A stretch of 64,000 bases of DNA from Candidatus Proelusimicrobium volucris. Lineage in GTDB: Bacteria > Elusimicrobiota > Elusimicrobia > Elusimicrobiales > Elusimicrobiaceae. Each line of letters begins with the position of its first letter. The stretch's first letter is position 1. Below the pieces are notes generated by a model. That model saw only the letters and a list, made by a program, of their open reading frames with translations, searched no databases and had not been told where the DNA came from. The stretch covers positions 434,001 to 498,000 of the forward strand of contig CALUXD010000001.1 in assembly GCA_944324665.1 (NCBI GenBank). The letters run 5' to 3'. The position numbers and the translations under genes were made by a program. Below, one piece after another: positions 1-8,708 of this stretch.

Positions 1-145
1 TTTCTGCTTCTCCCACGAATACGATATTTACTTCGCCTTTAAACCCGGCAGCTTTGCCCAGGGCTTTTAAGACGATGTTTTTGTAGGCGGAAGTTTTCCT
101 GTAATACTTTGCTATCTGCGGGCGGTAGAAGATGTTTACTTGCAT
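1..145 (-). CDS. ybeY: Endoribonuclease YbeY, N-terminal part (cut by window edge)
   Basis: Only the first 48 codons are in the window; the gene continues past the left edge. Translation from the ATG at 143-145 begins MQVNIFYRPQIAKYY and reaches a strand-like segment (VNIVFVGEAE) typical of the start of the YbeY fold. The start lies inside the last codons of phoH (10-base overlap), and phoH-ybeY is one of the most conserved gene pairs in bacteria. YbeY is a metal-dependent RNase acting in 16S rRNA 3'-end maturation and ribosome quality control. The diagnostic three-histidine motif lies outside the window, so the call rests on gene order and the N-terminal sequence. Confidence 0.8.
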   Translation of the reverse strand, partial: MQVNIFYRPQIAKYYRKTSAYKNIVLKALGKAAGFKGEVNIVFVGEAE

Positions 146-1071
146 TTTTTCTCCCATTTGTCATAGGCTTGAATAATGTCTTTTACCAACGGGTGGCGGA
201 CAATATCCTCGTTTTCAAATTCGAAGAAGCCTATCTGCGGCACTTTGCCCAATATTTTTTTTACGCTTAAAAGCCCGCTTTGTTTGGAATTGGGCAAATC
301 TATTTGGGTAATATCGCCGGTAACTATTATCTTGGAGTTAAGCCCCATACGGGTAAGGAACATCTTCATCTGTTCGGGCTGGGTGTTTTGGGCTTCGTCC
401 AAAATGATAAAAGCATTTTCAAGTGTGCGGCCCCTCATATAAGCCAAAGGTACGATTTCTATGATATTGGCGTAACGAAGGGAGTTAAACTTTTCCGCGC
501 CCAGCATAGCCTGGAAGGCATCATATACGGGCCGCAAATAAGGGTCCACTTTCTCGTTGATGTCGCCTGGTAGAAACCCTAGCTTTTCGCCGGCTTCCAC
601 TATCGGGCGGGTAACGACTATTTTGCCTATTATGCCAAGCTGCAGCGCCCTAAGCGCGCAAGCGGCGGCAAGGAAAGTTTTGCCCGTGCCCGCAGGTCCT
701 GTGCAGATGATAAGATCCCGCTCCCAAATCAATTTGACGTATTCGTTTTGGTTTAAGGTGCGCGGCTTTATCGGGGAAGCGTGTGCGGGACGGAAAACTA
801 CTCCGTCCGCGAAAGGCACTTTTTGGGAAGCGTAGGCGTTAGGGGCGGGCGGCACTCTGAGCAATTCCAAATTTTTCTGTATTTTTGAATAGGCCTTATC
901 CACGCGGGAGTGTATCCCGCTGAGCGATAGTTCCGCCCCGCCGTCTTCGTCGGTGTGTTTCACGTTGAGGGCTATTTTAAACTCCTTTTCCAAAGCGCGG
1001 AGGTTCCTATCCTGTATTCCTAGTACGGCGTAAATTTCGTCTTTGTTTAGGAGCTTTATTTTCTTTATCAC
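136..1071 (-). CDS. phoH: PhoH-family ATPase (YbeZ)
   Basis: A 311-residue cytoplasmic P-loop ATPase of the PhoH/YbeZ family, thought to act as an RNA-associated NTPase or helicase partner of YbeY. The Walker A motif GPAGTGKT is at residues 125-132, followed by the family-typical VTRPIVEAGEKLGFLPGD, a Walker B (FIILDEAQN) near residues 221-229 and the sensor VTGDITQIDLP near 250. The N-terminal 100 residues hold a KH-like region. Length is normal for the family. The start overlaps the stop of the upstream glgC gene by 4 bases (ATGA), and its stop overlaps the ybeY start, so glgC-phoH-ybeY is probably one transcript with translational coupling. Confidence 0.95.
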   Translation of the reverse strand: MIKKIKLLNKDEIYAVLGIQDRNLRALEKEFKIALNVKHTDEDGGAELSLSGIHSRVDKAYSKIQKNLELLRVPPAPNAYASQKVPFADGVVFRPAHASPIKPRTLNQNEYVKLIWERDLIICTGPAGTGKTFLAAACALRALQLGIIGKIVVTRPIVEAGEKLGFLPGDINEKVDPYLRPVYDAFQAMLGAEKFNSLRYANIIEIVPLAYMRGRTLENAFIILDEAQNTQPEQMKMFLTRMGLNSKIIVTGDITQIDLPNSKQSGLLSVKKILGKVPQIGFFEFENEDIVRHPLVKDIIQAYDKWEKKCK

Positions 1072-2279
1072 AGAAATTTCGTCCTTCCGCGCGGTATCAC
1101 CACAATGCCCGAAGGATCGATATAGTAATTTTGGATATCGTCCTCGTGGTTTATGCCGATTTTGCTGCCCGCGGGGATATTGTTGAAACGGTCCATAATG
1201 GTCTTTTTAATATGGCAGTTTTTGCCTATCACGCAAGAGTCCATTATTACGCTGTCCTCAATTATCGCGCCGTCCATTACCACCACATTGCTGGCCAGAA
1301 CGCTGTTCTTTATCAAGGTTTTGGGGTGAATGACGCAGCCGTTGCTAAGCATGCTGTTTTCCACCGTGCCGCCCAGATAGGAAGTCGGCGGCAGATTGTG
1401 GACGGAAGTGTTTATCGGCCAATGCGGATTGTTCAAATCGAATTTAGGATTTTCGCCCAAGAGGTCCATATTAGCCTGCCAATACGCTTCTATGGTACCG
1501 ACGTCGCGCCAATAGCCTTGCTCTTCGTAAGGCCTTAGCCCGGCGAGTTTATCGGAGGGGAAATCGTAGGCGAAAGTCCTGTGCGTTTTAAGTATTACGG
1601 GTATAATATTCTTGCCAAAATCCAAAGAGGGGATATCGCAGTATTTCTGCTGAAGGATTTTTAAAAGGACGTTCTTATCGAAGATATAATTGCCCATCGA
1701 TATATAAGCATTTTTGGGGTTGCCCGGTATCGGGTGCGGATTTTTTGGTTTTTCCTCAAAGTTGATAATTCTGTTATTATCGTCGACCGCCATAACGCCG
1801 AAGGAAGAAGCCTCTTTAAGCGGTACCACATTTGCCGCGACGGTAACGTCGGCTTTATTTTTGATGTGGAAGTCTATCATTTTGGATATATCCATTCTGT
1901 AAATATGGTCCGCGCCGAAGATTACCACCAAATCGGGGTTAAAATCATTAATCAAGCTGATGTTTTGGCGTATGGAATCGGCGGTTCCTCTGTACCAATG
2001 TTCGCCAAGGCGCATTTGCGGGGGCACTACGGTGAGGAAATGATCCCTGCTGATGCCTTGCGTGGGCCAGCTTGTCCTTAAATATTCTATAAGCGACTGC
2101 GACAAATATTGCACCAATATATAGGAAGAAAATATATTAGAATTGACGAAGTTGGAAAGCACAAAGTCTATAATTCTGTACTTGCCGCCAAAAGGCACCG
2201 ACGGTTTAGATCTTTCTTTTGTCAGCGGGAAAAGCCTTTCTCCTTTTCCGCCGGCCATAATCATACCCAATACTCTCAT
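1068..2279 (-). CDS. glgC: Glucose-1-phosphate adenylyltransferase
   Basis: 403 residues. GlgC makes ADP-glucose from glucose-1-phosphate and ATP, the committed step of glycogen synthesis. The N-terminus holds the nucleotidyltransferase signature (GMIMAGGKGERLFPLT, residues 5-20, then KPSVPFGGKYRIIDF). The C-terminal third has the hexapeptide left-handed beta-helix pattern (VVMDGAIIEDSVIMDSCVIG) expected of this enzyme. Length is close to family norm. It is the first gene of the minus-strand glgC-phoH-ybeY cluster, an unusual partnership with no obvious functional link. No other glycogen genes lie in the window. An NDP-sugar pyrophosphorylase of other specificity is possible but less likely given the strong GlgC-type N-terminus. 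Confidence 0.93.
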   Translation of the reverse strand: MRVLGMIMAGGKGERLFPLTKERSKPSVPFGGKYRIIDFVLSNFVNSNIFSSYILVQYLSQSLIEYLRTSWPTQGISRDHFLTVVPPQMRLGEHWYRGTADSIRQNISLINDFNPDLVVIFGADHIYRMDISKMIDFHIKNKADVTVAANVVPLKEASSFGVMAVDDNNRIINFEEKPKNPHPIPGNPKNAYISMGNYIFDKNVLLKILQQKYCDIPSLDFGKNIIPVILKTHRTFAYDFPSDKLAGLRPYEEQGYWRDVGTIEAYWQANMDLLGENPKFDLNNPHWPINTSVHNLPPTSYLGGTVENSMLSNGCVIHPKTLIKNSVLASNVVVMDGAIIEDSVIMDSCVIGKNCHIKKTIMDRFNNIPAGSKIGINHEDDIQNYYIDPSGIVVIPRGRTKFL

Positions 2280-2309
2280 AAAGTCTCCTTAAAAAGCCGA
2301 AAAGGGCTT

Positions 2310-3002
2310 TTATTTTTTATGTAAAAGTTCAAAAGCGGCCCAAGTCCAGGGCAGTTTTTGTTTAAAAATCTTTTCGATCGCTTGCGCGTATACGCGTATT
2401 TCGTATTGTGCGTGTCCGTCGGCCCTGAGGGAGAGGAAGTTTAGCAGGCTTCTGGCGTTGACGGTCCAATAGAACTGCGTATACTGGCTTACCGGCAGCA
2501 AGCCGCGGGCCATTTCTCTGGCGACGCCGGCCTTTAACAATTTTTGATACGCTTGATAAGAGGCTTCAATACTGTCGGCATAGATTTTTAAAAGGGTTGC
2601 GTTGTCCAAGTCCTTGCTGGAGAGGGAACCTTGTTTATTGTGGGTATCCTGCACGCGGAATTCAGTCGGTATATAAAATTCGTCTTTGACTTCGGTATAC
2701 CTTGCGCTGACTTCGTTGTAGGAGGCTATTCTGTGCCTCATCCATTGCCTGGCCACGAAGATAGGGCATTTTATGTGAAATTGAAATGTGCAGTGCTCAA
2801 ACGGTGAAAGATGCTGATGCTCCATAAGATATTTTATTAAGGCTTTGTCTTTTTCCTCGCCTTTGCTTACCCCTCCGAAGGATACTCTCGCGGCGTTGAC
2901 GGTTCTTAGGTCGCTGCCCATGAAATCTATCAATTTGACGAAACCGTGGTCCAGAAGATGGACTATTTCTTCCTGTTCGGTTTGCGGGTAAGTTGTATTC
3001 AT
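2310..3002 (-). CDS. thyX: FAD-dependent thymidylate synthase ThyX
   Basis: 230 residues. ThyX methylates dUMP to dTMP using methylenetetrahydrofolate, NADPH and FAD, replacing ThyA. The defining RHR-x7-S motif is present as RHRIASYNEVS (residues 89-99), preceded by HLSPFEHCTFQFHIKCP, which fits the flavin- and dUMP-binding region. A good ribosome-binding site (AGGAG on the minus strand, about 3010-3014) precedes the ATG. It stands alone between glgC and a secreted protein gene. No thyA is visible in this window. Confidence 0.96.
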   Translation of the reverse strand: MNTTYPQTEQEEIVHLLDHGFVKLIDFMGSDLRTVNAARVSFGGVSKGEEKDKALIKYLMEHQHLSPFEHCTFQFHIKCPIFVARQWMRHRIASYNEVSARYTEVKDEFYIPTEFRVQDTHNKQGSLSSKDLDNATLLKIYADSIEASYQAYQKLLKAGVAREMARGLLPVSQYTQFYWTVNARSLLNFLSLRADGHAQYEIRVYAQAIEKIFKQKLPWTWAAFELLHKK

Positions 3003-3069
3003 AAATATCTCCTGAAGTTAAAAAGTTAAATCTAAATTGTCTGCGGGTTATCCGCTTTAATTTAATATA

Positions 3070-4419
3070 TTAAAAATTGTCCGTTGCGTAAACTGCCATA
3101 AATCCGCCTTCGGCGGTGCCATAAACGGCGGCAAGCGTGTTTTTAAACGGGCCAAAATTGCCCTGTTTCATATCGTAAAGCGTGCCTTGCAGCGGCAGTA
3201 CTTTATATTTGCCGAAATTGCTTCCCGTCCATTTAAGTATATAAATATTTGCGGAAGGATTGTCCTTATCCATATTATTTTGCGCGGCGGCTAAATAAGT
3301 TGCGCCGTCTTTGCCGTTCTTAAATATAGGCAGAGGTAGATAAAGAGAGTGTTTGGCTTTGTTAAACTCAAAAACATTTGGTGAAACGGAAAAATTATTT
3401 CCGCCTTCGGATAGCGCAAAGTCTGTCGGCTCGCCGAGGCGTGTTCTTATCTTGCCGTCTTGGGTGATGTATATGGGTGTCAATACGCCATCGCCTTCCA
3501 AATCCGCCATATTAAAACCGAAGATGGTATTCAAGCCTTTTATTTTCAAAGCCTCTCCTGCTTGATAAGCGCCGTTTTCAAAAATCAATTTGGCGGGCGG
3601 AGTAAGATTGTTCCTTTTTCCCGTTTTTACCACTTTTTGGGTATAAAGCACTCTGGGCCTGTTGTAAGGCGCAAGGCCTTGGGTCAATCCTTCGAAGGGT
3701 TTTCCCGCCTTAAGTTCGCCGCCCTCCATTGAAAGGGGGAGCGTTTCAAAGGTATTGTCCAGCGGGTTGAAAATGGTAACGAACAGCGTCGCCTTGCCGG
3801 TATCGGGCAGAGTAGCGCAGTCGAGCGCGAGTATATTTTTTACCCGCGGTATTTTGTAAGACGCTTTTTCAAGAAGTTTTTTATTTTCCGAAAGCGAAAA
3901 GATTTTTATTTCATTGTCGCGCGCAAAAGAGAGCACTGCTTCGTTTATAGCGTTGCCGTCGATGTCGCAAAGCGCGGCGAAGCGGGGCGCCTCTTTAAAA
4001 GCTGGGCTTTGCCAGAGCGATTTTACGGCATTTTGTTCTGGGAATTCGGCCTCCAGGAAAAGGACGTTTTGTTCGGCCGGGTTATTTTTACTTTTAAATT
4101 GCGCTTTTAAACCCAGTACTTCTATATCCTTACCCAATTCGCCTACGGCGAAAAGGTCTTTTACTCTGACAATAGTGCCGTTTATTCTTTCGCCTTCTTC
4201 CCTGCCGAGCGATTTGCCCGTTTTCGGGTTGATAATTTCTTCTCCCGGCAAAACTATTTCAAACAAATCCCCGCCGCGCGGAAGTTTTTTTGTGTCGGAC
4301 AAATCAAAATAAACTGTTTTTCCGTCTTGTCTTATCACTTCCGCGCCTTGCGCGAAAAGGGGCAAAGCCAAGGCGGAAAACGCCAAGAAAAAAAGCAGAG
4401 ATTTTACGGGAATTTTCAT
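3070..4419 (-). CDS. Secreted protein of unknown function, FG-GAP/VCBS-like
   Basis: 449 residues. It begins with a clear signal peptide (KSLLFFLAFSALALPLFAQ, cleavage near residue 24), so it is exported to the periplasm or cell surface. The C-terminal half contains DLEGDGVLTPIYITQDGKI and similar aspartate-rich beta segments reminiscent of FG-GAP/VCBS propeller blades. I do not recognise a named family. There is no Shine-Dalgarno sequence; instead TAGAAT ends 6 nt before the ATG, suggesting a leaderless mRNA. It diverges from nadK, whose start is only 60 bp away and has the same hexamer arrangement. Confidence 0.75.
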   Translation of the reverse strand: MKIPVKSLLFFLAFSALALPLFAQGAEVIRQDGKTVYFDLSDTKKLPRGGDLFEIVLPGEEIINPKTGKSLGREEGERINGTIVRVKDLFAVGELGKDIEVLGLKAQFKSKNNPAEQNVLFLEAEFPEQNAVKSLWQSPAFKEAPRFAALCDIDGNAINEAVLSFARDNEIKIFSLSENKKLLEKASYKIPRVKNILALDCATLPDTGKATLFVTIFNPLDNTFETLPLSMEGGELKAGKPFEGLTQGLAPYNRPRVLYTQKVVKTGKRNNLTPPAKLIFENGAYQAGEALKIKGLNTIFGFNMADLEGDGVLTPIYITQDGKIRTRLGEPTDFALSEGGNNFSVSPNVFEFNKAKHSLYLPLPIFKNGKDGATYLAAAQNNMDKDNPSANIYILKWTGSNFGKYKVLPLQGTLYDMKQGNFGPFKNTLAAVYGTAEGGFMAVYATDNF

Positions 4420-4425
4420 AAAATT

Positions 4426-4431
4426 ATTCTA
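4426..4431 (-). promoter_or_regulatory. -10-like TAGAAT 6 nt before the ATG of the 3070-4419 gene
   Basis: On the minus strand TAGAAT is followed by 6 nt (AATTTT) and then the start codon. No purine-rich ribosome-binding site fits in between, so transcription would begin at or next to the ATG. No clear -35 element is seen. Confidence 0.45.
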
Positions 4432-4466
4432 GCTTATTTGTTTATTAAATAGGAAGAGTAATTTGA

Positions 4467-4472
4467 TAGAAT
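4467..4472 (+). promoter_or_regulatory. -10-like TAGAAT 7 nt before nadK
   Basis: TAGAAT (5 of 6 matches to TATAAT) lies 7 nt before the nadK ATG at 4480, with no Shine-Dalgarno sequence. Together with the divergent copy at 4426-4431 it suggests two face-to-face leaderless promoters in a 60-bp gap. Confidence 0.45.
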
Positions 4473-4479
4473 TAAGTAT

Positions 4480-5319
4480 ATGGAAATAAATAAAGCGGCG
4501 ATATTTTTTAATCCTTCGCGCGAAAGTTGTGCGGCGGCGGCTGACGCATTGGCGCAAGCGGCGCAAAAAAGCGGGATAAATTATTATTTTGCCGATTATT
4601 CCGCGTCTTTAAACGACGTCAAATCCGATACGGATATAGTATTTTCGGTCGGCGGGGACGGAACTATTTTGAAAACGGCGCGCGCGGCGGCCAAGAGCAA
4701 TATAAAGATTTTGGGCATAAACGCGGGACATTTGGGATTTTTGGCGGCGGCGGAGCGCGGGCTTGACTTTGTTAAACTTTTTGAAGACATAAAAAAAGAC
4801 AATTTTATTTCCCAGCGCCGTATGATGTTAAATTGCCGCGTATACAGGCAAGGGCGGGAAGTATTTGGCGACTTGGCTTTAAACGAGGCCGCCGTGAGGG
4901 CGGTTTCGCCAAGGAGCGTCAAATTGAGCGCTCAATATTGTTCCTTGCCCATAAAGGAATATACGGGCGACGGGATTCTGGCGGCAACGCCCACAGGGTC
5001 TACCGCTTACAATTTGGCGGCGGGCGGGCCGATAGCCATGCCGGAACTTGACGTTTTTATTTTAACGCCGATTTGTCCGCATACTTTAAATCAGCGCCCT
5101 TTGCTGCTGCCCAGCGCGGGCGAGCTGCGCGTTAAGGTTATGTCGGAAAAGAGCCAATCTGACGCGGCGCTCAGCTTGGACGGGCAAATAAATTTTCCTT
5201 TGGATTGCGGCGACGAAATATCGATAAAAAACTATGAAGGCGGGGTAAATATTTTATTCCCTAAGGGATACGATTTCTTTAATATATTGAGCATTAAGCT
5301 CAAGTGGGACAGCAGATAA
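4480..5319 (+). CDS. nadK: NAD kinase
   Basis: 279 residues. NadK phosphorylates NAD to NADP. The catalytic GGDGT motif is at residues 58-62 (VFSVGGDGTILKTAR). The second conserved block, TGDGILAATPTGSTAYNLAAGGPI, and the following LTPICPHTLNQRPL match the NAD- and ATP-binding regions of the family. Length is typical. Its stop codon shares one base with the recN ATG. nadK-recN is a common bacterial pair, so co-transcription is likely. Confidence 0.96.
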   Translation: MEINKAAIFFNPSRESCAAAADALAQAAQKSGINYYFADYSASLNDVKSDTDIVFSVGGDGTILKTARAAAKSNIKILGINAGHLGFLAAAERGLDFVKLFEDIKKDNFISQRRMMLNCRVYRQGREVFGDLALNEAAVRAVSPRSVKLSAQYCSLPIKEYTGDGILAATPTGSTAYNLAAGGPIAMPELDVFILTPICPHTLNQRPLLLPSAGELRVKVMSEKSQSDAALSLDGQINFPLDCGDEISIKNYEGGVNILFPKGYDFFNILSIKLKWDSR

Positions 5320-6980
5320 TGCTAAAAAGTTTGGAAATAAAGAATTTTGCGATAATAAGTTCCGTAAAGGTGGCGTTTGGCGCGGGCCTGAATATTTTTA
5401 CGGGCGAAACGGGCGCGGGCAAATCGATAGTGATAGAGGCTTTGGGTTTTCTGCTCGGTGCGCGCGGCGACAGCGGCCTGATAAAACAAGGTTCTTCCAA
5501 GATGGCGGTATGCGGGGAATTTTCTTCAGATTCTCTGTCAAAAGCGCAGCTGGATAAATACGGCATAAAGGGCGCCGGTTTTACCTTAAAGAGGGAGCTC
5601 GACGTAAAAGGCCGCAACAAGGCTTGGATAAACGATAAAGCGGTATTGGTGGCGGACTTGGCGGATTTGGGAGCGGATTTGGTCGACTTCCATGGCCAGC
5701 ACGAACATCAAACATTATTTAAGGCCGCCGCTCATTTGGATTTGCTTGACGAATTTGCGGGGCTTGGCGCGGAATTGGCGTCGTTTAAAAAAGAATATGA
5801 TGCTTTTGTGGATTTAAAACATAAGCTTGCGGCTTTGGAAATGTCCTCGGAAGAAAAGCAAAGAGCTTTGGATTTGTACAAGTACCAGCTTGAAGAAATA
5901 GAAAAGCTTAATATAAGGGAAGGCGAAGACGAGGAAATTGAAGAAGTTTTACCCAAAATGAAAAACTCCGGCCGTTTATTGCAAGACGCCCAAACGGTAT
6001 ACGGCTATTTAAGTGAGATGGAAGGCTCGGCGGTGGAAACGCTGGCCAAGGCTTTAAACGCGTTAAGGCAGATGGCGGAAACGGACAAGACTCTTCAAAG
6101 CGCGGCGGAGGAATTGGAAAGCGCTCTTAACTCCGCGGAGGATACAGCCTCCACTATATCTGCGTATCAAGAGGGTTTGGACGCGGACCCGGAATGTTTG
6201 GATAAACTGCTTAGCAGACAGGAGGATCTGCGCCGCGCCAAAGCAAAGTACGGCGCAACCCTTAAAGATGTTTTGGCTTTTGCCGACACTCTGCGGGAAA
6301 AGATATCGGCGCTGGACTGCAGCGGGGAGAATATCGCCAAACTCAAGCAGGCCCTTGAAAAACAGGATAAAAAACTTCTATGCTTAAATGAGGAGCTTTT
6401 TAAACGCAGGGAGGCCGCGTCCAAAGCGCTGGCTGCGCGCATTAAGGAGGAAATATCTCCGCTCGGGTTCGGGAAGGTGCGTTTTGAGGTCAGCTTGGAC
6501 AAGCGCGGCGAAATCGGCCCGAAAGGCGACATAGCGGCGGAATTTTTGTTTTCCTCAAATGCGGGCCAGGCTTTACGGCCGCTTAGAAATATAGCCAGCG
6601 GCGGCGAGATATCCAGGCTGATGCTTGGATTAAAGACGGTGCTTGCCGGATCATGCGGGACAATGGTCTTTGACGAAATAGATGCGGGCATCAGCGGCAT
6701 TACGGGCAAGCTTGTAGGGCGCAAGATGCGGGCCTTGGCCAAGAATAAGCAGATAATCTGCGTAACGCATTTGGCGCAAGTCGCGGCCTGCGGGGAAAAG
6801 AATTTCAATATAAGTAAAAAAGAGAGCGGGCAGAGTACTGAAGTTGAAGTCCGTGCGCTTGAGGGTGAGGACGTAATCCTGGAGGTAGCCAGAATGATCG
6901 GCAGCAGCGAAGGCGCCAAAGCAGGCTACCAGCACGCGGCGGACTTGATAGCGGAAGCCCTGTCGGTAGATTTAAAATAA
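5319..6980 (+). CDS. recN: DNA repair protein RecN
   Basis: 553 residues from the ATG at 5319. An upstream in-frame GTG at 5304 exists, but RecN proteins begin like MLKSLEIKNFAI. RecN is an SMC-like ATPase acting early in double-strand break repair. Walker A GETGAGKS is at residues 29-36. Long coiled-coil segments fill the middle (around residues 150-360). The ABC signature (ASGGEISRLMLG) and Walker B (MVFDEIDAGISG) lie near the C-terminus, followed by a D-loop and switch histidine region (ICVTHLAQVAA). The start overlaps the nadK stop by one base. Confidence 0.96.
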   Translation: MLKSLEIKNFAIISSVKVAFGAGLNIFTGETGAGKSIVIEALGFLLGARGDSGLIKQGSSKMAVCGEFSSDSLSKAQLDKYGIKGAGFTLKRELDVKGRNKAWINDKAVLVADLADLGADLVDFHGQHEHQTLFKAAAHLDLLDEFAGLGAELASFKKEYDAFVDLKHKLAALEMSSEEKQRALDLYKYQLEEIEKLNIREGEDEEIEEVLPKMKNSGRLLQDAQTVYGYLSEMEGSAVETLAKALNALRQMAETDKTLQSAAEELESALNSAEDTASTISAYQEGLDADPECLDKLLSRQEDLRRAKAKYGATLKDVLAFADTLREKISALDCSGENIAKLKQALEKQDKKLLCLNEELFKRREAASKALAARIKEEISPLGFGKVRFEVSLDKRGEIGPKGDIAAEFLFSSNAGQALRPLRNIASGGEISRLMLGLKTVLAGSCGTMVFDEIDAGISGITGKLVGRKMRALAKNKQIICVTHLAQVAACGEKNFNISKKESGQSTEVEVRALEGEDVILEVARMIGSSEGAKAGYQHAADLIAEALSVDLK

Positions 6981-6994
6981 AAGGAGAGTTATTT

Positions 6995-7342
6995 ATGGCA
7001 GAAAAAGAAGAGAATATACAGGAACAGGAAACTGCTGTTACGGAATGCACCAAGGAAACTTGCTGCACGAAACGCAAATGCTGTATTACTCACAAATTAT
7101 TTGGTCTTAAAGGTTTGAGCATAATATATAAGGTATTAAGCGTGCTTGCTTTGCTTTATATGGTATATGTACTTGTGATGCTCTGGTACTATGCTTTAAA
7201 AGAGAGCGCACCTTTAATGGATTCTCTGGCGATAACTTTGCAAGTGATTATAACATACGGCTTCTTTGCTTTGGTTATGATTACGATATCCAGAGTACTT
7301 AGAGTTCTTAAGAAGATCAAACACGCGGTAGAACACAAATAA
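6995..7342 (+). CDS. Small membrane protein with cysteine-rich N-terminus
   Basis: 115 residues, preceded by a good ribosome-binding site (AAAGGAGAG) 14 bp after recN. The first 35 residues are polar and carry five cysteines (ECTKETCC ... KCC), which could bind metal or form disulfides. Two hydrophobic segments follow (about residues 43-65 and 78-98), with a basic tail. I do not recognise the family. Position suggests co-transcription with nadK-recN, but no link in function is evident. Confidence 0.7.
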   Translation: MAEKEENIQEQETAVTECTKETCCTKRKCCITHKLFGLKGLSIIYKVLSVLALLYMVYVLVMLWYYALKESAPLMDSLAITLQVIITYGFFALVMITISRVLRVLKKIKHAVEHK

Positions 7343-7358
7343 GCGTTTTTTGATTATG

Positions 7359-7386
7359 CGGCGCGGCCTTTTTAAGGGCCGCGCCG
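7359..7386 (+). terminator. Perfect GC-rich hairpin after the 6995-7342 gene
   Basis: A 10-bp perfect stem (CGGCGCGGCC / GGCCGCGCCG) with an 8-nt loop. No T-run follows on the plus strand, so an intrinsic terminator is uncertain. It may instead act as an mRNA 3'-end stabiliser or attenuator. Confidence 0.45.
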
Positions 7387-7418
7387 TCTGACGGTAAAAC
7401 AGTAAGTTTAAGCGGTTT

Positions 7419-8708
7419 ATGAAAAGATTTTTATTTTTAATTTTAGTTTTTTCCCTGCTTCCTTTGGTATCCAACGCCGAAGCCATCAAACTTAAAAACG
7501 GGACTATAATAAACGGATCGATCTTGGATAGGGGGGAATATATTTTAAGGGTGCAGACGAGCTACGGCCCCATATCGATAAATCAGGGCGAGGTTGAAGC
7601 CATAATGCCGGATTTGCACCGCGTGCTGTTGAAGGGCGGCGGGGAGTTCGTCGGAACGGTTGTCGATTTGGACGAATTTAATCTGACGTTAAATACGGAC
7701 AGCGGGATAGTAAATTTGGACGTGGCGGAGATTTCTTCGATGGAAGTCTACGATTACGAAAGTGCGGAAAAGCAAAAGAAGTATATAACCAAGAAGCAAG
7801 AACTTGAACAAGCCGCTAAGGAAGAGGCCAAAGCCGCACAGGAAAGCGGGGGTTCATCCTCCGGGGCCGCCGCGGCCGCTGCGACGGTATCATCTTCGGG
7901 ATTATCCTTCGATGAAGATTTGGAAAGGGTATTCCCTTCCAAGCCGGAAGTGATTGAGCCTAAAATAACCTACAAATATCACGTCCACAGCACTCAGCAG
8001 CAAGCGGAAGAGCCCGAAGAAGAGGAAGAAAAGCCTGCCCTGACGGAAGAAGAGAAGAAACAGCAGGAACAGGAAGACGCCTTGATTACCGATCAAATAA
8101 AGAAAAAGGATACGGGCAAAAACTATTTCGCCGTGAATCTTGGTATGATGAACAGCAGCCTTAATTTGGATTTATCCGAATATGGCGGTGCGGAAGAAAA
8201 AATCAGCGGTGCTAATGTAGCGTTTTCTTTAGCGTATATGAGGAAGATGACCAATCGTCTGTGGTTTGGCGGCTCAATAGGATACGCCATGCTGCCCGGC
8301 GGGGAATTTGAGTTCCCTTTAAGCGGAGCGGAAAAGATGTATGTGGAAACTTCCGGGCAGGTATACGATATCAACTTGTTAAGCAATTTCTATCTTAATA
8401 CTCAAAGCGCTTTAAGGTTTTATCTTACCGGCGGGCTTGGATACACCAGCTCAAGCGTGGAGGAAAGCCCCTCTAAATATGAATTGCTAAACGTTGAAAC
8501 GGGCGAATACGGTTGGACTACGCAAGAAACGCACAGTATAAGCGGCGGCAATTTCAACGCTATGTTCGGGCTTGGTGCGGAATACGCGATTGACGACGTC
8601 AATTTGGGCTTTGAGGTTAAGGGCAAGTATTTCGGCTTTAAAGACGAGTTGGAGAACAGCTCGAAGATAAGCGTTTACGCGATGTTAAAGATAAACTGGT
8701 TCTTCTGA
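7419..8708 (+). CDS. Outer-membrane beta-barrel protein with periplasmic N-terminal domain
   Basis: 429 residues. It has a signal peptide (RFLFLILVFSLLPLVSNA), then two copies of a short beta unit (IKLKNGTIINGSILDRGEY, residues about 23-60, and LKGGGEFVGTVVDLDEFNL, about 72-100). These resemble SH3-like modules that are common before barrels in Elusimicrobia-type proteins. A low-complexity Ala/Glu/Lys/Gln linker (about 110-215) follows. The last 200 residues are alternating aromatic beta strands ending in MLKINWFF, a terminal Phe typical of an outer-membrane barrel. No Shine-Dalgarno sequence is seen. The stop overlaps the next gene's ATG. Function unknown. Confidence 0.75.
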   Translation: MKRFLFLILVFSLLPLVSNAEAIKLKNGTIINGSILDRGEYILRVQTSYGPISINQGEVEAIMPDLHRVLLKGGGEFVGTVVDLDEFNLTLNTDSGIVNLDVAEISSMEVYDYESAEKQKKYITKKQELEQAAKEEAKAAQESGGSSSGAAAAAATVSSSGLSFDEDLERVFPSKPEVIEPKITYKYHVHSTQQQAEEPEEEEEKPALTEEEKKQQEQEDALITDQIKKKDTGKNYFAVNLGMMNSSLNLDLSEYGGAEEKISGANVAFSLAYMRKMTNRLWFGGSIGYAMLPGGEFEFPLSGAEKMYVETSGQVYDINLLSNFYLNTQSALRFYLTGGLGYTSSSVEESPSKYELLNVETGEYGWTTQETHSISGGNFNAMFGLGAEYAIDDVNLGFEVKGKYFGFKDELENSSKISVYAMLKINWFF

